Shown: in pieces, positions 42,791 through 53,499 of the stretch
Layout: every line of letters begins with the position of its first letter
Numbering within the stretch: the stretch's first letter is position 1
The notes under the pieces: generated by a model
Databases searched by the model: none
What the model was told of the DNA's origin: nothing
Seen by the model: only the letters and a program-made list of their open reading frames with translations
Position numbers and translations under genes: made by a program
Assembly (NCBI GenBank): GCA_023014485.1
Contig: JAJOZX010000945.1
Location: 124,001 to 188,000 of the forward strand
From: Bathynomus jamesi
Lineage: Eukaryota > Arthropoda > Malacostraca > Isopoda > Cirolanidae
DNA: 64,000 nt
Reading direction: 5' to 3'

Positions 42791-42849
42791 TGTCAGTTAG
42801 GTTATGGTCGGAGAAATTTGTGTGCGTTAACCAAGGCTAACCAACGTTA

Positions 42850-42851
42850 AA

Positions 42852-42888
<37 letters not shown>
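42850..42888. repeat. (TA)n microsatellite
   Basis: About 18 TA units. Confidence 0.9.
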
Positions 42889-42889
<1 letters not shown>

Positions 42890-43600
42890 TACATCCCTTG
42901 GTTTTATTGAATGAAATAAATTCTCCAAGAGGGTATGATATGGTACTCCTGGATCGGAAAGACCGTCTCAATGTCTTGTCCCTTCAACGTTACCACAGAG
43001 TGCGCCGAATGATTTTCGTTTAAGGATTCGGTAGGCGTTTCGGTTGTCAAAGAAACACGTCGGCAGTTATTCTTTTAATCAATTGTAAGCACTCAAGTTA
43101 TAAGGAATTGAATTGTTCGAAACAAAATGATAATAACATGAATACTTTCAGTAAATATTAATGAGTGAAGTAAGAGTTTATTCTCTAGTTCTAAGATAAT
43201 CAAATATACGTAATATTTACTTGAGTTTACTGTCTAGCCTACAGTCAAACTCAAAGCCCGAATTTCCGTATACACAACCGTAAAACCAATTTCCTAACGA
43301 ACTGAATTTCCCTCTTCAGTCCGGAGATCCCTCTAGACTTAGCCTCGTCTCTCTCTGAATCTGCCGTAAGGGCGCTGAGCCCCTTCTTATATATTCAAAG
43401 GAACGGAATTTGCCAACGCAACTAGGCTAGCGATTGACGTCCCCTGTGAACTTTGGAGGAGCGACTGTCTCACAATCCATTGTGTCACCCAGGTGCAATT
43501 ATACAAAGAGTCCGGCTGCGTCACTGGCGTGTGATTTCCGTTCGGGAGGAAATTAGTCATACACTAGCGTGTGACTTATTGAATGAATGAAATTATATAA
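42889..43600. other. no gene or named element seen
   Basis: Moderately AT-rich. GC-richer at 43260-43560 (TCTAGACTTAGCCTCGTCTC). No frame, inverted repeat or tandem repeat that I can support. Confidence 0.4.
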
Positions 43601-43639
43601 AAATAATTGTGTCACCTTTTTTTCAGTATAGGATCACTT

Positions 43640-44632
43640 ATCTTACACATCATGACAAGAAATGTTCAAAATGCCCTCTTTCATTATCCCTACAAAGCTC
43701 AAGACTCATTCGCCACTCGTCGATAGCACTGTTCAGAAATCGTTGCGATATGCTACGACATTCGTCCACGATTGTAGCTCTAAGTTGTTGAATATTTCGG
43801 ATTTGATGACCAAGGCGGGAAACCTTTTCTTTTAGTGCTTCCCACACTGAGTAGTCCAGCGGATTTAAATCGAGGCTGTTGGCCGGCCACATTGCAGGTT
43901 CTTTGAAATCAGGGGCTGTTTGTCTCAGGTAATCAACTGTGGCTCTAGCGCGATGACAAAGTGCACCATCTTGCTGGAAAACGAAGTTATCACGCATATT
44001 TGTCTAATATCTTGAAAATATGGAAGAAGAACATGATTACAATAATATTCCGAATCCATTCGTATTCCTGGTTCTACAAAAACTATCCTTGGCTTTCCGA
44101 GTTTTGAAAATGCTGCACTGACCATTATGCTAAGAGAAAATCTCTGTGTTTCCCTTAACAATCTTTCAGGTGTTATATCACGTTTCCTTGTGACAGTTTA
44201 GAGTGGTTTACTAACTGTAAATATTTTCTCATCACTAAACCATATCGTACGAACTGTGCGCGGTGAAAATCTAACTCGTAATTGTGGCAATATAGCAAGC
44301 GATTTTGCTTATGAATGTCAGTTAAAGCTTGTACTGAAACTAATTTGTATGCCTTCAAGGTTAGGTCAAATTTTTATATTCGCCGAACACTTCTGTCAGA
44401 TATTTCTATTTCCATGGCTATTTCATCTGGCGTTAAATGCGTCCCAGGTTCTTCTTGACTTAATATTCTTGTCCTTACGAGATCGATATTTGCTTGTGTT
44501 CGAGCCGTTCAAGGCCTCCCACTACCCTTTCTACGCTCTACATCACCAGTTTCCTTCATTTTGTCTATGATATAATTCAAACCAGCTCTAGTCCATGGCT
44601 TATTCGGAAATTCTTTAAGTAAAGCCTAAAGC
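43640..44632 (-). pseudogene. Tc1/mariner-type transposase, frameshifted
   Basis: Reads in several frames from about 44632: helix-turn-helix part with NYIIDKMKETGDVERRKGSG and RP, a second HTH-like part (LTPDEIAMEIEISDRSVRRI), then SIMVSAAFSKLGKPRIVF (catalytic strand region), FVFQQDGALCHRARATVDYL with the second Asp and NSLDLNPLDYSVWEALKEKV with the third. It ends at 43650 with the RMSLELCRDNERGHFEHF tail. Both DNA-binding and catalytic parts are recognisable, but at least four frame breaks make it non-functional. It differs from the other mariners in the window. I did not find its terminal repeats. Confidence 0.75.
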
Positions 44633-45035
44633 TTAAGGGCCAAATTAAATAAAATAAATAGTCCAGCTTCACAACTATTTATGTAATTGCAAATTGTAAA
44701 ACCAATGTATTTATTTTATTATTAATAAAGATTATTCATTTCAATTCAATTTTCGTGCTCCCCAAAAATTTTCTAACCAACATTGTTTTATTAGTCTTCA
44801 CGCGACCACTTCGGCATTATTTCGCAGGTTAAATCAGAAATATGGCTTAGCCCATGGTTTAGCAGCTACTGAAATTTGGGAATAGCCTATTCTTGGCCTA
44901 TAGCCTCGATTTCGCGCTTTTTTGAGCGTTAGTACGTCTGTTTCGCTCATAAAAAAATCCTTATAATTGTTTAAATTATACATTTAAAAGAGTGGTCTAG
45001 TTTTTTTTGCCGTACCGAGTGTATATATATATATA
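44633..45035. other. spacer, nothing recognised
   Basis: AT-rich; includes AATAAAG near 44725 and a (TA)5 at 45020. No frame. Confidence 0.4.
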
Positions 45036-45252
45036 TTTTTTTTTTAATTAGGGTTGTTTAACCTCCTTCGCAACATCTAAGGTCATATGACGGAGGGGAC
45101 CTACAGTTTTACGTGGGATCCGAACCACGGGTCGCTACATAATCTGGGCGCACAGGACGGTCTCCCATCCAACTACTACCCAGACCCAATGTCGCTTAAC
45201 TTCGCTGATCCCCAGGAAACGGTGTTACGACATTGGCCATGATGTAGCCCAT
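45036..45252 (-). repeat. 5S-rRNA-derived SINE, copy 1
   Basis: The minus strand begins near 45250 with GGGCTACATCATGGCCAATG and continues through CGTAACACCG, GGGGATCAGCGAAGTTAAGC, GACATTGGGTCTGGGTAGTA and GTTGGATGGGAGACCGTCCT. These are 5S rRNA internal-promoter words (GATCACCGAAGTTAAGC, TTGGATGGGTGACCG). A non-5S tail (GTAGCGACCCGTGGTTCGGA) follows and ends GGTTAAACAACCCTAATT plus an A-run. 5S-headed elements are SINE3-type. Confidence 0.75.
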
Positions 45253-45319
45253 ATACGTATATGTATAAAATACCTATTTTGATTTAAAGAGATCGCTAGT
45301 AAATTTGTATCTTATTATA

Positions 45320-45914
45320 CATGGTGTCCCAAAAGGTATGACCTAAAAATGAACTGTTACAATTTTTTTATTATAAATGATAGAGTTAAAGAACAATGAT
45401 AAAAACAGGCATGAATGCTTTAAGTTTTATTTAATATAGTTAGTAAACCTCCACATGATATCCACCGTTCACAACAACTAGTCTAATTCTACGTTCAAAT
45501 TCTAAAAAAGCTTAAATTTCAGACGTGGGAAATTACTCATTGATTTCAAAATTCATCATTTAAACAGTTTACAGCACTTAACTTCCGGCATCAACTACAG
45601 TACGAGGCTATTTGATGTGTTAGGCTAAGGAGCTAGGCTAAGTTAAGCTAAGCACCTTGTTGCTAAGCGCCTTTTCATGACATATGGTATGCGCATCACT
45701 TACACCAGATTTCATACGTTCAGTTTTTTTAGAATTTGAACGTAGAATTAGACTAGTTGTTGTGAACGGTGAATATCATGTGGAGGTTTACTAACTATAT
45801 TAAATAAAACTTAAAACATTCATGCCTGTTTTTATCATTGTTCTTTGACTCTATCATTTATAATAAAAGAATTGTAAAAGTTTATTTTTAGGCCATACCT
45901 TTTGGAACACCCTG
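45320..45914. mobile_element. mariner-like hairpin element (long TIR MITE)
   Basis: 595 bp between TA dinucleotides. The arms 45320-45515 and 45727-45914 are inverted copies of almost 190 bp with few mismatches; outer ends read CA(T/G)GGTGTCCCAAAAGGTATG. No coding capacity. It is inserted in the endonuclease region of the minus-strand LINE. The transcript would fold into a near-perfect long hairpin. Confidence 0.85.
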
Positions 45915-46680
45915 TACATATAATTATGCTGGTGTGTGTGTATATAATTGGCGGCGAAAACTGCCAAACGCGCCTCCTCTTGAAAGGATTCAAAGGCCGA
46001 ACTGCAGCGATAGGACAGGAGACATAAGATTGTGGTCGGAGGAGCCCAACGAAGAAAAAGGTTTCACAGAGTACGTAAGAAGAAGGATAAGAGTTAAGAA
46101 ATAAATTCAGTGTTGGGCCTATCTCCAAGGTGATCGGGGATACGAGTAGGGTGCTGCATAATCTGCTCTGGTCATTCAGAATAGAAAAGTTGTAAGCTAG
46201 TTCACCAAGAATGTTAGTGAAATGGGAAGTAAGCCAAAGGTGGTGGTGAACATTATTTCCTAAAATAAAAATTTCAGTAAAGGGAGAGGGGGATAGAATG
46301 TATTCCATTTTGGAAGTGAGGTAGTGAAAGAATTTTGGATAGTCAGTAGAATTAGGAGAAAGGTAAACAGCGCAGATGTATTTAGTTTGAGATTGGCACG
46401 TAAGCCGTAGCTAGAGGGTATAGAATTCGGAAGATTCGAGTTCGAGAATACGAGAACAAGTTGGGTCCAACTTTGTAGTGAAACTGAATATAGAGAAAGT
46501 AAGAGGGTACAGATAAGAGGTTGCAGTCAATCGTCCCAGATACCTGAGTTTCAGTGAGGAAGAGAAGATGAGGTTTAGAGGAGGAGAGGAGGTGTTCAAC
46601 AGATTGAAAATTTGAGAAAAGGCCGCGAATGTTGCAGAAGTTTGTGAACATCTTAAATGGGCGGTAGCAGATCAAGCACC
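45915..46680 (-). pseudogene. minus-strand LINE, endonuclease part
   Basis: AP-endonuclease domain of the same kind of LINE: FTNFCNIRGLFSNFQSVEHL, LLFLTETQVSG, then after a frame change FILGNNVHHHLWL, LNDQSRLCSTLL and LGPTLNLF-like sequence. The distance to the RT part at 42.7 kb is filled by other elements, and about 1 kb of LINE is missing. Confidence 0.7.
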
Positions 46681-47490
46681 ACTGCCCGGGTCTGCTTTTC
46701 CGGTATCAGCGGAAGTGGGGACATTTATAGTCCCCTCCACAGTGGACTTCGAGGCTCTTGAAATTGATGCCATTCTTTTTAAATTTTGAAAAGATTATAT
46801 AGTAAGATGAATGTATACCAAGTAAACGTAGGGAAGAGGGAAAGAAGTGTGTGTTTGACAGCATGCTGGACTGCTCACAGGTTAGATGATACACAGAAAA
46901 AGATCAACTAAGGAGGACAGTGACAGGAGAAATGAGAGTTCCAGCACTATTTATCTATCTTGCTTTAAATCTCCAGTTAGAAGAATTTGTTAACGCATAA
47001 AAGTGTAGAATTTTCAGTAGAATTCTCTCCTCTTTTCTTTATAATTTTCATTTTATCTTTGAATTTCTCTCCTTTATTTCAATCTCCCTTCTTTGCTTTC
47101 CTTCCTTCTTAAACAGATAGTCTCGTAGGGACCCACCGATCTGTTGCTGTTTGGTGTCCAAGCCTAGGGGAAGACTAAGATCGGCGAGTGTGTTACTAAA
47201 TTCTTCCCTGGTTCTCAAATCTTAATGTGTACACTAAATTGGTGCAGATTACCCAAGACGTTTAGGCGTGCCTAGCCGTTTAGAGGACTCCCTCCAAGTA
47301 CCTCTCATAGGGGTGAATGAGAGTGGCGGGTGTGTTACTGTGTTACTAAAATTCTCCCTGGTTTTCCCTTAATGTGTATACTAATTTTCGTGAAGTTAGG
47401 CAACACTGTGTCTGTGTATTAGCGATTTGTGATTCAGATCCCTCGTAAAGCTGTAGGTTCTTCACGTTTTATGGCCTCATATGTTGCAAA
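46681..47490. other. probable LINE 5' region, unclear
   Basis: Follows the 5' side of the minus-strand LINE. It contains two similar blocks of about 180 bp (GTGTGTTACTAAATTCTTCCCTGG at 47191 and 47337) with TTAATGTGTATACTAATT, suggestive of repeated promoter units. No frame. Confidence 0.35.
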
Positions 47491-49118
47491 GACAGTTAAC
47501 CCGTTTGCTGCGCAACCCGTAATATCACGGGCTCTCGCTTCTGACCATTTCTGCGCAGCCCCGTATACACGGATTTAAACTTTAAACTGAGATATCTCTT
47601 TGCGCAGCCCATGTTTTTGGCTCGACTCGTAACTGGGGGCTCGCGCAGTTTACGGGTTCAACAATTTCAACGTTACAGTCGTTTTTCACGCAAAACATTT
47701 TCTAGGGAAAATTTATCATATAATTTCCATCGATAAAAGGTCATTGATTCTCTATAGCTTGGTTCTCTAATGTTAATCCATCCATATACAGGTAACAATA
47801 AACTTAGAATCTGTTGGTTCCTCGAGTCATAAAGTTTGAAGGGTCTACGGAAGATTATCAACATACTGTAAAGTCTGTTGTTATTGAGCCATCAAAATTC
47901 CTTAAGAGTACCATAGGCGTTTAGCTATCTGCGTGTCATTACCACCAGTTCACTATCACTGATATCAATTAACCAGTAATGGACACTCCTTTTTGTGCTC
48001 CTTGGGAGTATTGATTGCACGCAACTTAACTAAAAATAGTTTGCAATGTACTTATTACTGTGAACTATTTTGCAGGTTTCCTCTCAAAATAAATCGTACA
48101 GCACCTGCAGGAAGGCAGAAGCAGAAGATAATATACACAAAGAAATTACATCAAGAAATCCAGATAATCGATTCTGGGGTTTTCCAATTAACCAAACATT
48201 GAAAATCATATACAGGTTGTTATCAATTTATGTTTCATAAATTGGTATACATATTCAGGACGTCAAAGTGAAAAAAAGTTCCTATAAACATCAATACGCA
48301 ATCACTTCGTTTTCGAGATACATTGCTTTTTTGCTGAGGACAATCCAATTAAAATGAAAGTCATTATGTCAAAATGAAAATAACAGAAATAAAATATGAA
48401 GATTAGTGGTCACACTCTAAATCGCAAAAAAATATGTATGGGTAATAATCAAATAATCAATTTCTGATTGTTAAAACGAAATAAAACGAAAGAATGACTG
48501 CATAGGAATGTTTGGCAACATCCTAAAGAAAACGGGAGAAGAGCCTCAGTATTATCATACTGTAGAAAACTCACTGAGCTTATATGGCCAAAAGACTGAA
48601 GGTTCTCCATGATCTATACATTATTCATTTAATCGCCTTCAAAACCCGACTTTACAAGTTAATAAGCCAAATCCATAATTATCCATACATGGAAGGTTAT
48701 GAGAGCACCTAGAGATAGAAGCAAGTAAATATATGAGACTTCCCAAAGAATTATTAAGTGTGAGATCGCGTTAATGATTACTTCTTGCTCTTCTTGTCCT
48801 CTTCATGAAGAAATATTATTTCCTTGAAATAATAAGCAGAGGGAGTCAGTGAATTTTTAAACGATAATTCCTTTATAATTTATAGCCTACAGGTTACAAA
48901 AGAAATAACTAAAAATTTTAAACTGAATTTTTGCTGAACTCGTGTCAGACGATTTGCCATTCCTAATATTTCGCTCCAACAACTTTGGTAGCAGTTTCTT
49001 TTTATGGACATGCCGTAGACCATTATGGCAACATTAAGATTACAGTAATATTCATGATAGCAGAAGGACAGGATTGGTTCGAAGTTACCATTAGTTTTTG
49101 GGCTTTGATAGGTCTTGG
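47491..49118. other. no gene seen; possible piggyBac-type end at 47496
   Basis: TTAACCCGTTTGCTGCGC at 47496 has the TTAA-CCC start seen in piggyBac elements and is followed by repeated GCGCAGCCC / ACGGGTT words to 47670, but no transposase and no second end were found. At 48210-48350 there are words common near transposon ends (TCGTTTTCGAGATACATTG). The remainder is AT-rich without frames. Confidence 0.3.
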
Positions 49119-49519
49119 CTTTAATTGGATCATGTCAAGAATAGCGAACCCAATTTTACCATGTCAAGAATAGCGAACCCAAAAATTCCGTGTCAAGAAT
49201 AGCGAACCCAAAAGTTCCCATGTCAAGAATAGCAAACCCAATATAAATATCATGTAAAGGAAAAAGTTAAACATATGTAATCTTCACTTTATTGATGAAA
49301 GAATAAATAAAACAATTTACTGTAAATGTAGATCTATCCATTTTGAAGGGTAAGGAATTAATGATTTAAGAATTGTTTGGGTTCTTCCATATAAGCTAAC
49401 GTAGTCTCTATTGAGATTGGTAGTCCTATTATTGTAAAAATACTTATTTTATTTATTTGCATTTATAAGTTTGTTTATATAATAAATATTAAAATATTAC
49501 AATTTCTCTTATGTTACAA

Positions 49520-49552
49520 CTAGCCTAAGACCCGCCCTTCGTGCGGGTCGCG
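49520..49552 (-). other. Helitron-like 3' terminus
   Basis: On the minus strand: hairpin GACCCGCACGAAGGGCGGGTC, six bases later CTAG, and then T. Hairpin plus CTRR followed by host T is the Helitron 3' end. No matching 5' TC end or Rep/helicase gene was identified, so the call is weak. Confidence 0.35.
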
Positions 49553-49745
49553 GGTAGCAAAAATTAACCAAACTATCACGACTTAACCTAACCAATCGTC
49601 AAGGGCGTACAATTAACCTAAAAAAATAAATAAAAAACAATAATTTTTTTTTATTTATTTATTTTTATATATTAAGAGAAGAGGATTCTTTATACTGTAC
49701 GGCATTGACGATTGGTTAGGTTAAGTCGTGCTAGTTTGGTTAAAT
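49553..49745. repeat. fold-back segment with TAACC core, copy 1
   Basis: TAACCAAACTATCACGACTT and AACCTAACCAATCGTCAAGG at 49567-49605 are inverted at 49710-49743 (GACGATTGGTTAGGTTAAG). The core is shared with the elements at 50419, 52266 and 61542. Confidence 0.7.
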
Positions 49746-49975
49746 AAAAAAAGACTAATATAAAAGCATTTAATACGTCCTTAACTAATTACTTAAAATT
49801 GGGAAACATAAACCTACCGTTTGAAGTTATGAAAACGTCCTTGAGGACTTCCTATGTCAAGAATAGCGAACCCAATTTTACCATGTCAAGAATAGCGAAC
49901 CCAAAAATTCCCTTGTCAAGAATAGCGAACCCTGCAGGTGTTGGGTTCGCTATTCTTGACATGATCCCTTTAATT

Positions 49976-50418
49976 TCCTGATCATAATTTTTTAGTTTAA
50001 AATTTTAACAGAATTTTAAATTCAGTTTAATACTTGGGTTTTAATTTTGAGTGATGTTTCCTTCGACGAGGAATAAAAATACCACGAGGAATAAAAATAC
50101 GTTGTATCATACTGATCTTTTCCATTTATGTTTTAATTAATTAAAGATACGAGTGAATCCCTTAATTTAAGTTTATAATGAGGCGACAGAAGGTCCAGGA
50201 GGCAGTTTTAACGGGTTATAGTTGTCATAAACTTTAATAAAAAGTAAGCTACCATTCGAATTTTTCACATTTCCTGAAGCATTCTGGAATGCAGAGTTAC
50301 AATGCACACTATTTTAAGAAATAAAGATGACGTAGTGTTCGTAAAGTAAACTCTGTAGCTCATATTTTGTGAGTTTTGTTCGCACTGTTGGCCACGGATA
50401 AAGTATATAAATTTTGTA
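49976..50418. other. spacer, nothing recognised
   Basis: AT-rich, no frame or repeat supported except a short duplicated AGGAATAAAAATAC. Confidence 0.4.
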
Positions 50419-50679
50419 GGTACTTTCCTGTTGTCCCGGACCCCAGACTTTTTGCCGAAAATATCACAACTTAGCCAAACCAATTGTCAAGGGCATACAG
50501 TTGACCTAACAGGAAAGCACCGGTGTTTCTGTTATTATTATTATTAATAATCTTTGAAAGTCTTATTATGGACATACAAGAAATACGGTTAGGTCAACTG
50601 TATGCCCTGGACAATTGGTTAGGTTAAGTTGTGATATTTTCGACAAAAAATCTGGGATCCGGGATAACAGGAAAGTACC
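50419..50679. mobile_element. fold-back element, copy 2
   Basis: Outer arms GGTACTTTCCTGTTGTCCCG and its inverse at 50660-50679; inner arms carry CGAAAATATCACAACTTA and CCAATTGTCAAGGGCATACA. Unpaired centre of about 60 bp with (TTA)n. Confidence 0.75.
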
Positions 50680-51155
50680 ATTTTGCAATGTACCTTTTAT
50701 TATGGACCATTTTGATTTTTCATTAAGTGAAGGTATTTTGTTAATGTAGAACATAAGCTTAATTTTTATTCGAAAATGGCCCCATTGTTTACTTTTAATG
50801 AAAGTTTAGCTCTTTCAAACTAGTTATTTGTAACTGGAAATAGCAATTAACTAAAATAAACATTCCATTCTCTCCTTATTTTGTTAAATCATAATTAACA
50901 AATGATACTTTTAATGTCTTTTTAAAGTGGTCAGCTGTTATACAATATATCTTATAACACTTTGGCAATAGGTAGTTTATGAGGGATTAGAAACAAACTA
51001 TGAAGAATACTTCATTAAAAATAAGGCAGAAGTACTCTAACATTATTCAAAAGTAACATAAACATAAAAGTCGCATCCAGGAAGCTTATTTTACAACTTG
51101 GCAAGGTGAATGTGGTCCAAGGGTCAGCTGAGACTGAGCAGAAACAGAGTGATTG
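50680..51155. other. spacer, nothing recognised
   Basis: AT-rich; no gene or repeat that I can support. Confidence 0.4.
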
Positions 51156-51164
51156 TCCAACACG

Positions 51165-51809
51165 GGGTCCCGACAAAAGCCCCCTAGGACAAAAGCCCCC
51201 TGGACAAAAGCCCCTCAGTTAAAGTGCAAAGTAGGACAAAAGCCTCCATTTTTTTATGAATTATTGTTCGTGTGCTATGAAGTAATCTAAACAAATATTA
51301 TAATCTTTGTCTATGTTGATTCACTCCAGTTGATCACTGTTTTGTCTACCTGAATGGTTAGGTTAGGAACGTGCCACAAAGGAGCTTCAACAGCGTTTGA
51401 AGAACCTATGTCTGGACTATGTGAATGAGAGGAAGACCTTGGAGGAATTTCTGAATGGTGTAGTTCACAGCATTAGGTGGAAGTAAAATAAACTTTAAAT
51501 GAACCTTAACACTTAATGAACTTTTTAATATTGTGCTTTATCTGTTTGATTTTCCATAGATATGGTATGATGTTCCTTTTATAATGTTCATTTTTATGGT
51601 TGTGTAAATATTAGCGTTAATGTGTGCTACTGCATAATACTTATAATGCCTTCTTTATTGCAGTCTTATGATATAATAAATGTAATATTTTACATGTCAG
51701 AGAAGTGTTCATAAACTGTAAATAATAAAGAATAAAAATAATGATTAAAAAAAATTCTTATTATTTTTCCTACGGGGCTTTTGTCCTAGGGGGCTTTTGT
51801 CCTACATAC
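51165..51809 (+). mobile_element. MULE-like element with 9-bp target duplication
   Basis: GTCCAACAC occurs on both sides (51156-51164, 51810-51818). Inverted termini share GACAAAAGCCCCCTAGGACA and AAAGCCCC; the left side has two further half-units (TGGACAAAAGCCCC, GTAGGACAAAAGCC). A 9-bp duplication is typical of Mutator-like elements, in agreement with the coding remnant inside. Confidence 0.75.
51370..51486 (+). pseudogene. C-terminal remnant of a MULE-type (FLYWCH-associated) protein
   Basis: 38 codons up to TAA: RATKELQQRLKNLCLDYVNE, then KTLEEFLNGVVHSIRW. This resembles the C-terminal tail of MULE/FLYWCH transposon proteins, where a helical segment is followed by 'L-x-G-x-AHN-x-R'. Upstream is a TAG and no further coding sequence. 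Confidence 0.45.
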
Positions 51810-51818
51810 GTCCAACAC

Positions 51819-52265
51819 AGCCCACACGATGCCATCCGAAGAGGGGGAACTCAAATAAATATACAAAATACTTTAATTCAATCGTTTAGCAATTTATTCA
51901 TAATCTTCTTCGATTGAAACTAAAATGGAGCAGTTGAAGGGACGCTGTCGAGTTTGCATCTAATTATCGGTAAGCCAAGCAAAAACATACATTTCTGGGT
52001 GTGGTGTTATGAAGTGTTTATCATACAAACTAACTCGGAAACCAGACTTTGGTAAGCAAACAGACAGGGTACGACATGAAATTTTGGTTTAATTTTTACA
52101 CATAACGGAAAAAAGAATTTTACATAAATAAAAATTTGCATTATCAACTATTACATATTGCCTAAAAGTAGAGCTCAGTTACAGTTTCTTCCGAATTTTC
52201 AGTAAATTTAATTATAACGTGAGAATGTTATAAAACACTTTCCTCATTCCTCAAAAATGCAAATC
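51819..52265. other. spacer, nothing recognised
   Basis: AT-rich sequence without a supportable frame. Confidence 0.4.
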
Positions 52266-52468
52266 GGATCACCTGTAGATCAGGGCCCCCAGACTTCTTT
52301 AGTTAGCCTTATAAGGCTAACTAATGAAAATATCACGACCTAACCTAACCAATCGTTAGGTCAACTGTATGTCCTTGACGATTGGTTAGGTTAGTTCGTG
52401 ATATTTTCGTTAGTTAGCCTTATAAAGCTAACTAAAGAAGGCTGGGGGCCCTGATCTTCAGGTGATCC
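52266..52468. mobile_element. fold-back element, copy 3
   Basis: Near-perfect palindrome of 203 bp: GGATCACCTGTAGATCAGGG, CCCCCAG, CTTCTTTAGTTAGCC, then the TAACC core with AACCTAACCAATCGTTAGG and its inverse. Only a few bases are unpaired at the centre. Confidence 0.85.
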
Positions 52469-52792
52469 ATGCTTTGAACATGATGCGCACTCAGTTACAA
52501 TAATATTGATGGGATGGCAGTACATGTTGATAAAGAGGAAATATTTTAAATTATAATTATGATGAGCGCTTAAATAATTTATTTTTCGCTGTGCAGTAAT
52601 AATAATTTAGTGTAAGGTTATGACCTTATATCTTGTCAAGAGATGTGATAAGTTGTTATCACTGTACCTATAATACGAGATAAATTAGGCTTAATGTCCA
52701 TTTATATGAGAGAATATATCATAAAGCAAATAGCAGTTTCTAAATCTTATTTATTGGATTATAACAACGTAACCTAAGCATAATAATGGGGT

Positions 52793-53024
52793 CCTTTCGG
52801 TTTGGCGGACTGCTACAGATTTTTACGAAACTTAACAAATCAATTATTTACAAATTTTACCCTTATCCAAAGGAAATGTAAGTTAGGGTAGGTTAGGTTA
52901 GGTAGGTTAGGTTTGGTTATTAGTTAAGTTACGTTTGGAATTAGACATTTTCTCAGGATAAAATATGTGAATAATTGATTTGCTAAGCTTCGTAAAAATC
53001 TGTACAGTCCGCCAAATGGAAAAG
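52793..53024. mobile_element. fold-back element with TTAGG-rich centre
   Basis: Arms CTTTCGGTTTGGCGGACTG ... CAGATTTTTACGAAACTTA (left) and their inverse at 52955-53024. The centre holds GTTAGGTTAGGTAGGTTAGG. A different family from the 49.5/50.4/52.3-kb group. Confidence 0.8.
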
Positions 53025-53188
53025 ACTAATAATACTATCAAGTGTCTTAATCACACAAGTTTCATAAATTAATTGCTTTAAAAATCTACATGAACAAAAA
53101 ACATCCTAAACTCAGTTACATTTTTAATGCAGATTTGTATACTACTCTTAATAAAGTAACTGGTCTGAATACTAATATATCTGCAGTA

Positions 53189-53415
53189 CTTTATTTGAAA
53201 GCAAATCCAGTTCCTTGAAGTTCAAAGAATATCAGAAACTCTTTTGCAACTTCTCTAAGAACAATGGCATAACGACCGCACAGTCCTCCATGGTGCGTAA
53301 GCTTCATTGTTAAGGAGGCAGAGGTGCCAACCTGAACAGCAAACAATGGAAGCGTTTTTACATCACGTCTGCCATTCTGGTCAAAGGTTACATTATTCGC
53401 CAAGTATATCTGGAA
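53189..53415 (-). CDS. 3'-terminal exon of an unidentified host gene
   Basis: A minus-strand exon starting at the acceptor TTTTCTTTTCCAG|AT near 53415: about 73 codons with YLANNVTFDQNGRRD, VKTLPLFAVQVGTSASLTM, KLTHHGGLCGRYAIVL and REVAKEFLIFFELQGTGFAF before a TAA that lies in an AAATAAAG context (a possible polyadenylation signal overlaps the stop). It is GC-richer than its surroundings and has balanced amino-acid composition, unlike the transposon debris. No domain recognised. Upstream exons would lie to the right; none is evident in the window, so this may also be an isolated pseudo-exon. Confidence 0.45.
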
Positions 53416-53499
53416 AAGAAAAGTATACCTGTTTTAGAATATTGGAATTTCAAAAAGGAACAGATTTAGAAAAATAATATTTCAGGAAACCACTGTATT

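Larger units (their letters stand above)
49127..49967. mobile_element. non-autonomous TIR element with 8-bp target duplication
   Basis: Ends GGATCATGTCAAGAATAGCG and its reverse complement; CTTTAATT stands on both sides (49119-49126, 49968-49975). Behind each terminus the unit GTCAAGAATAGCGAACCCAA is repeated (four copies on the left, three direct and one inverted on the right). 8-bp duplications fit hAT, P or related superfamilies. The interior contains no gene but does hold a Helitron-like end and a fold-back segment. Confidence 0.75.

Noticed and set aside
43609..43791. Plus-strand frames over the mariner-type pseudogene and over the LINEs
   Set aside because: They overlap recognisable transposase or RT sequence on the other strand.
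45140..45250. 5S rRNA gene
   Set aside because: Only the 5' two thirds resemble 5S, the tail is unrelated, and a diverged copy with the same tail exists at 53.5 kb; hence SINE.
47490..47680. piggyBac element
   Set aside because: TTAACCC-like start only; no partner end or transposase found. Mentioned as a possibility, not called.
47673..48202. Two frames of about 65 codons
   Set aside because: No motif, no parallel copy, and no start or splice context; insufficient to call a gene.
52870..52925. Telomere repeat array (TTAGG)n
   Set aside because: Only a handful of irregular units in the centre of a fold-back element.
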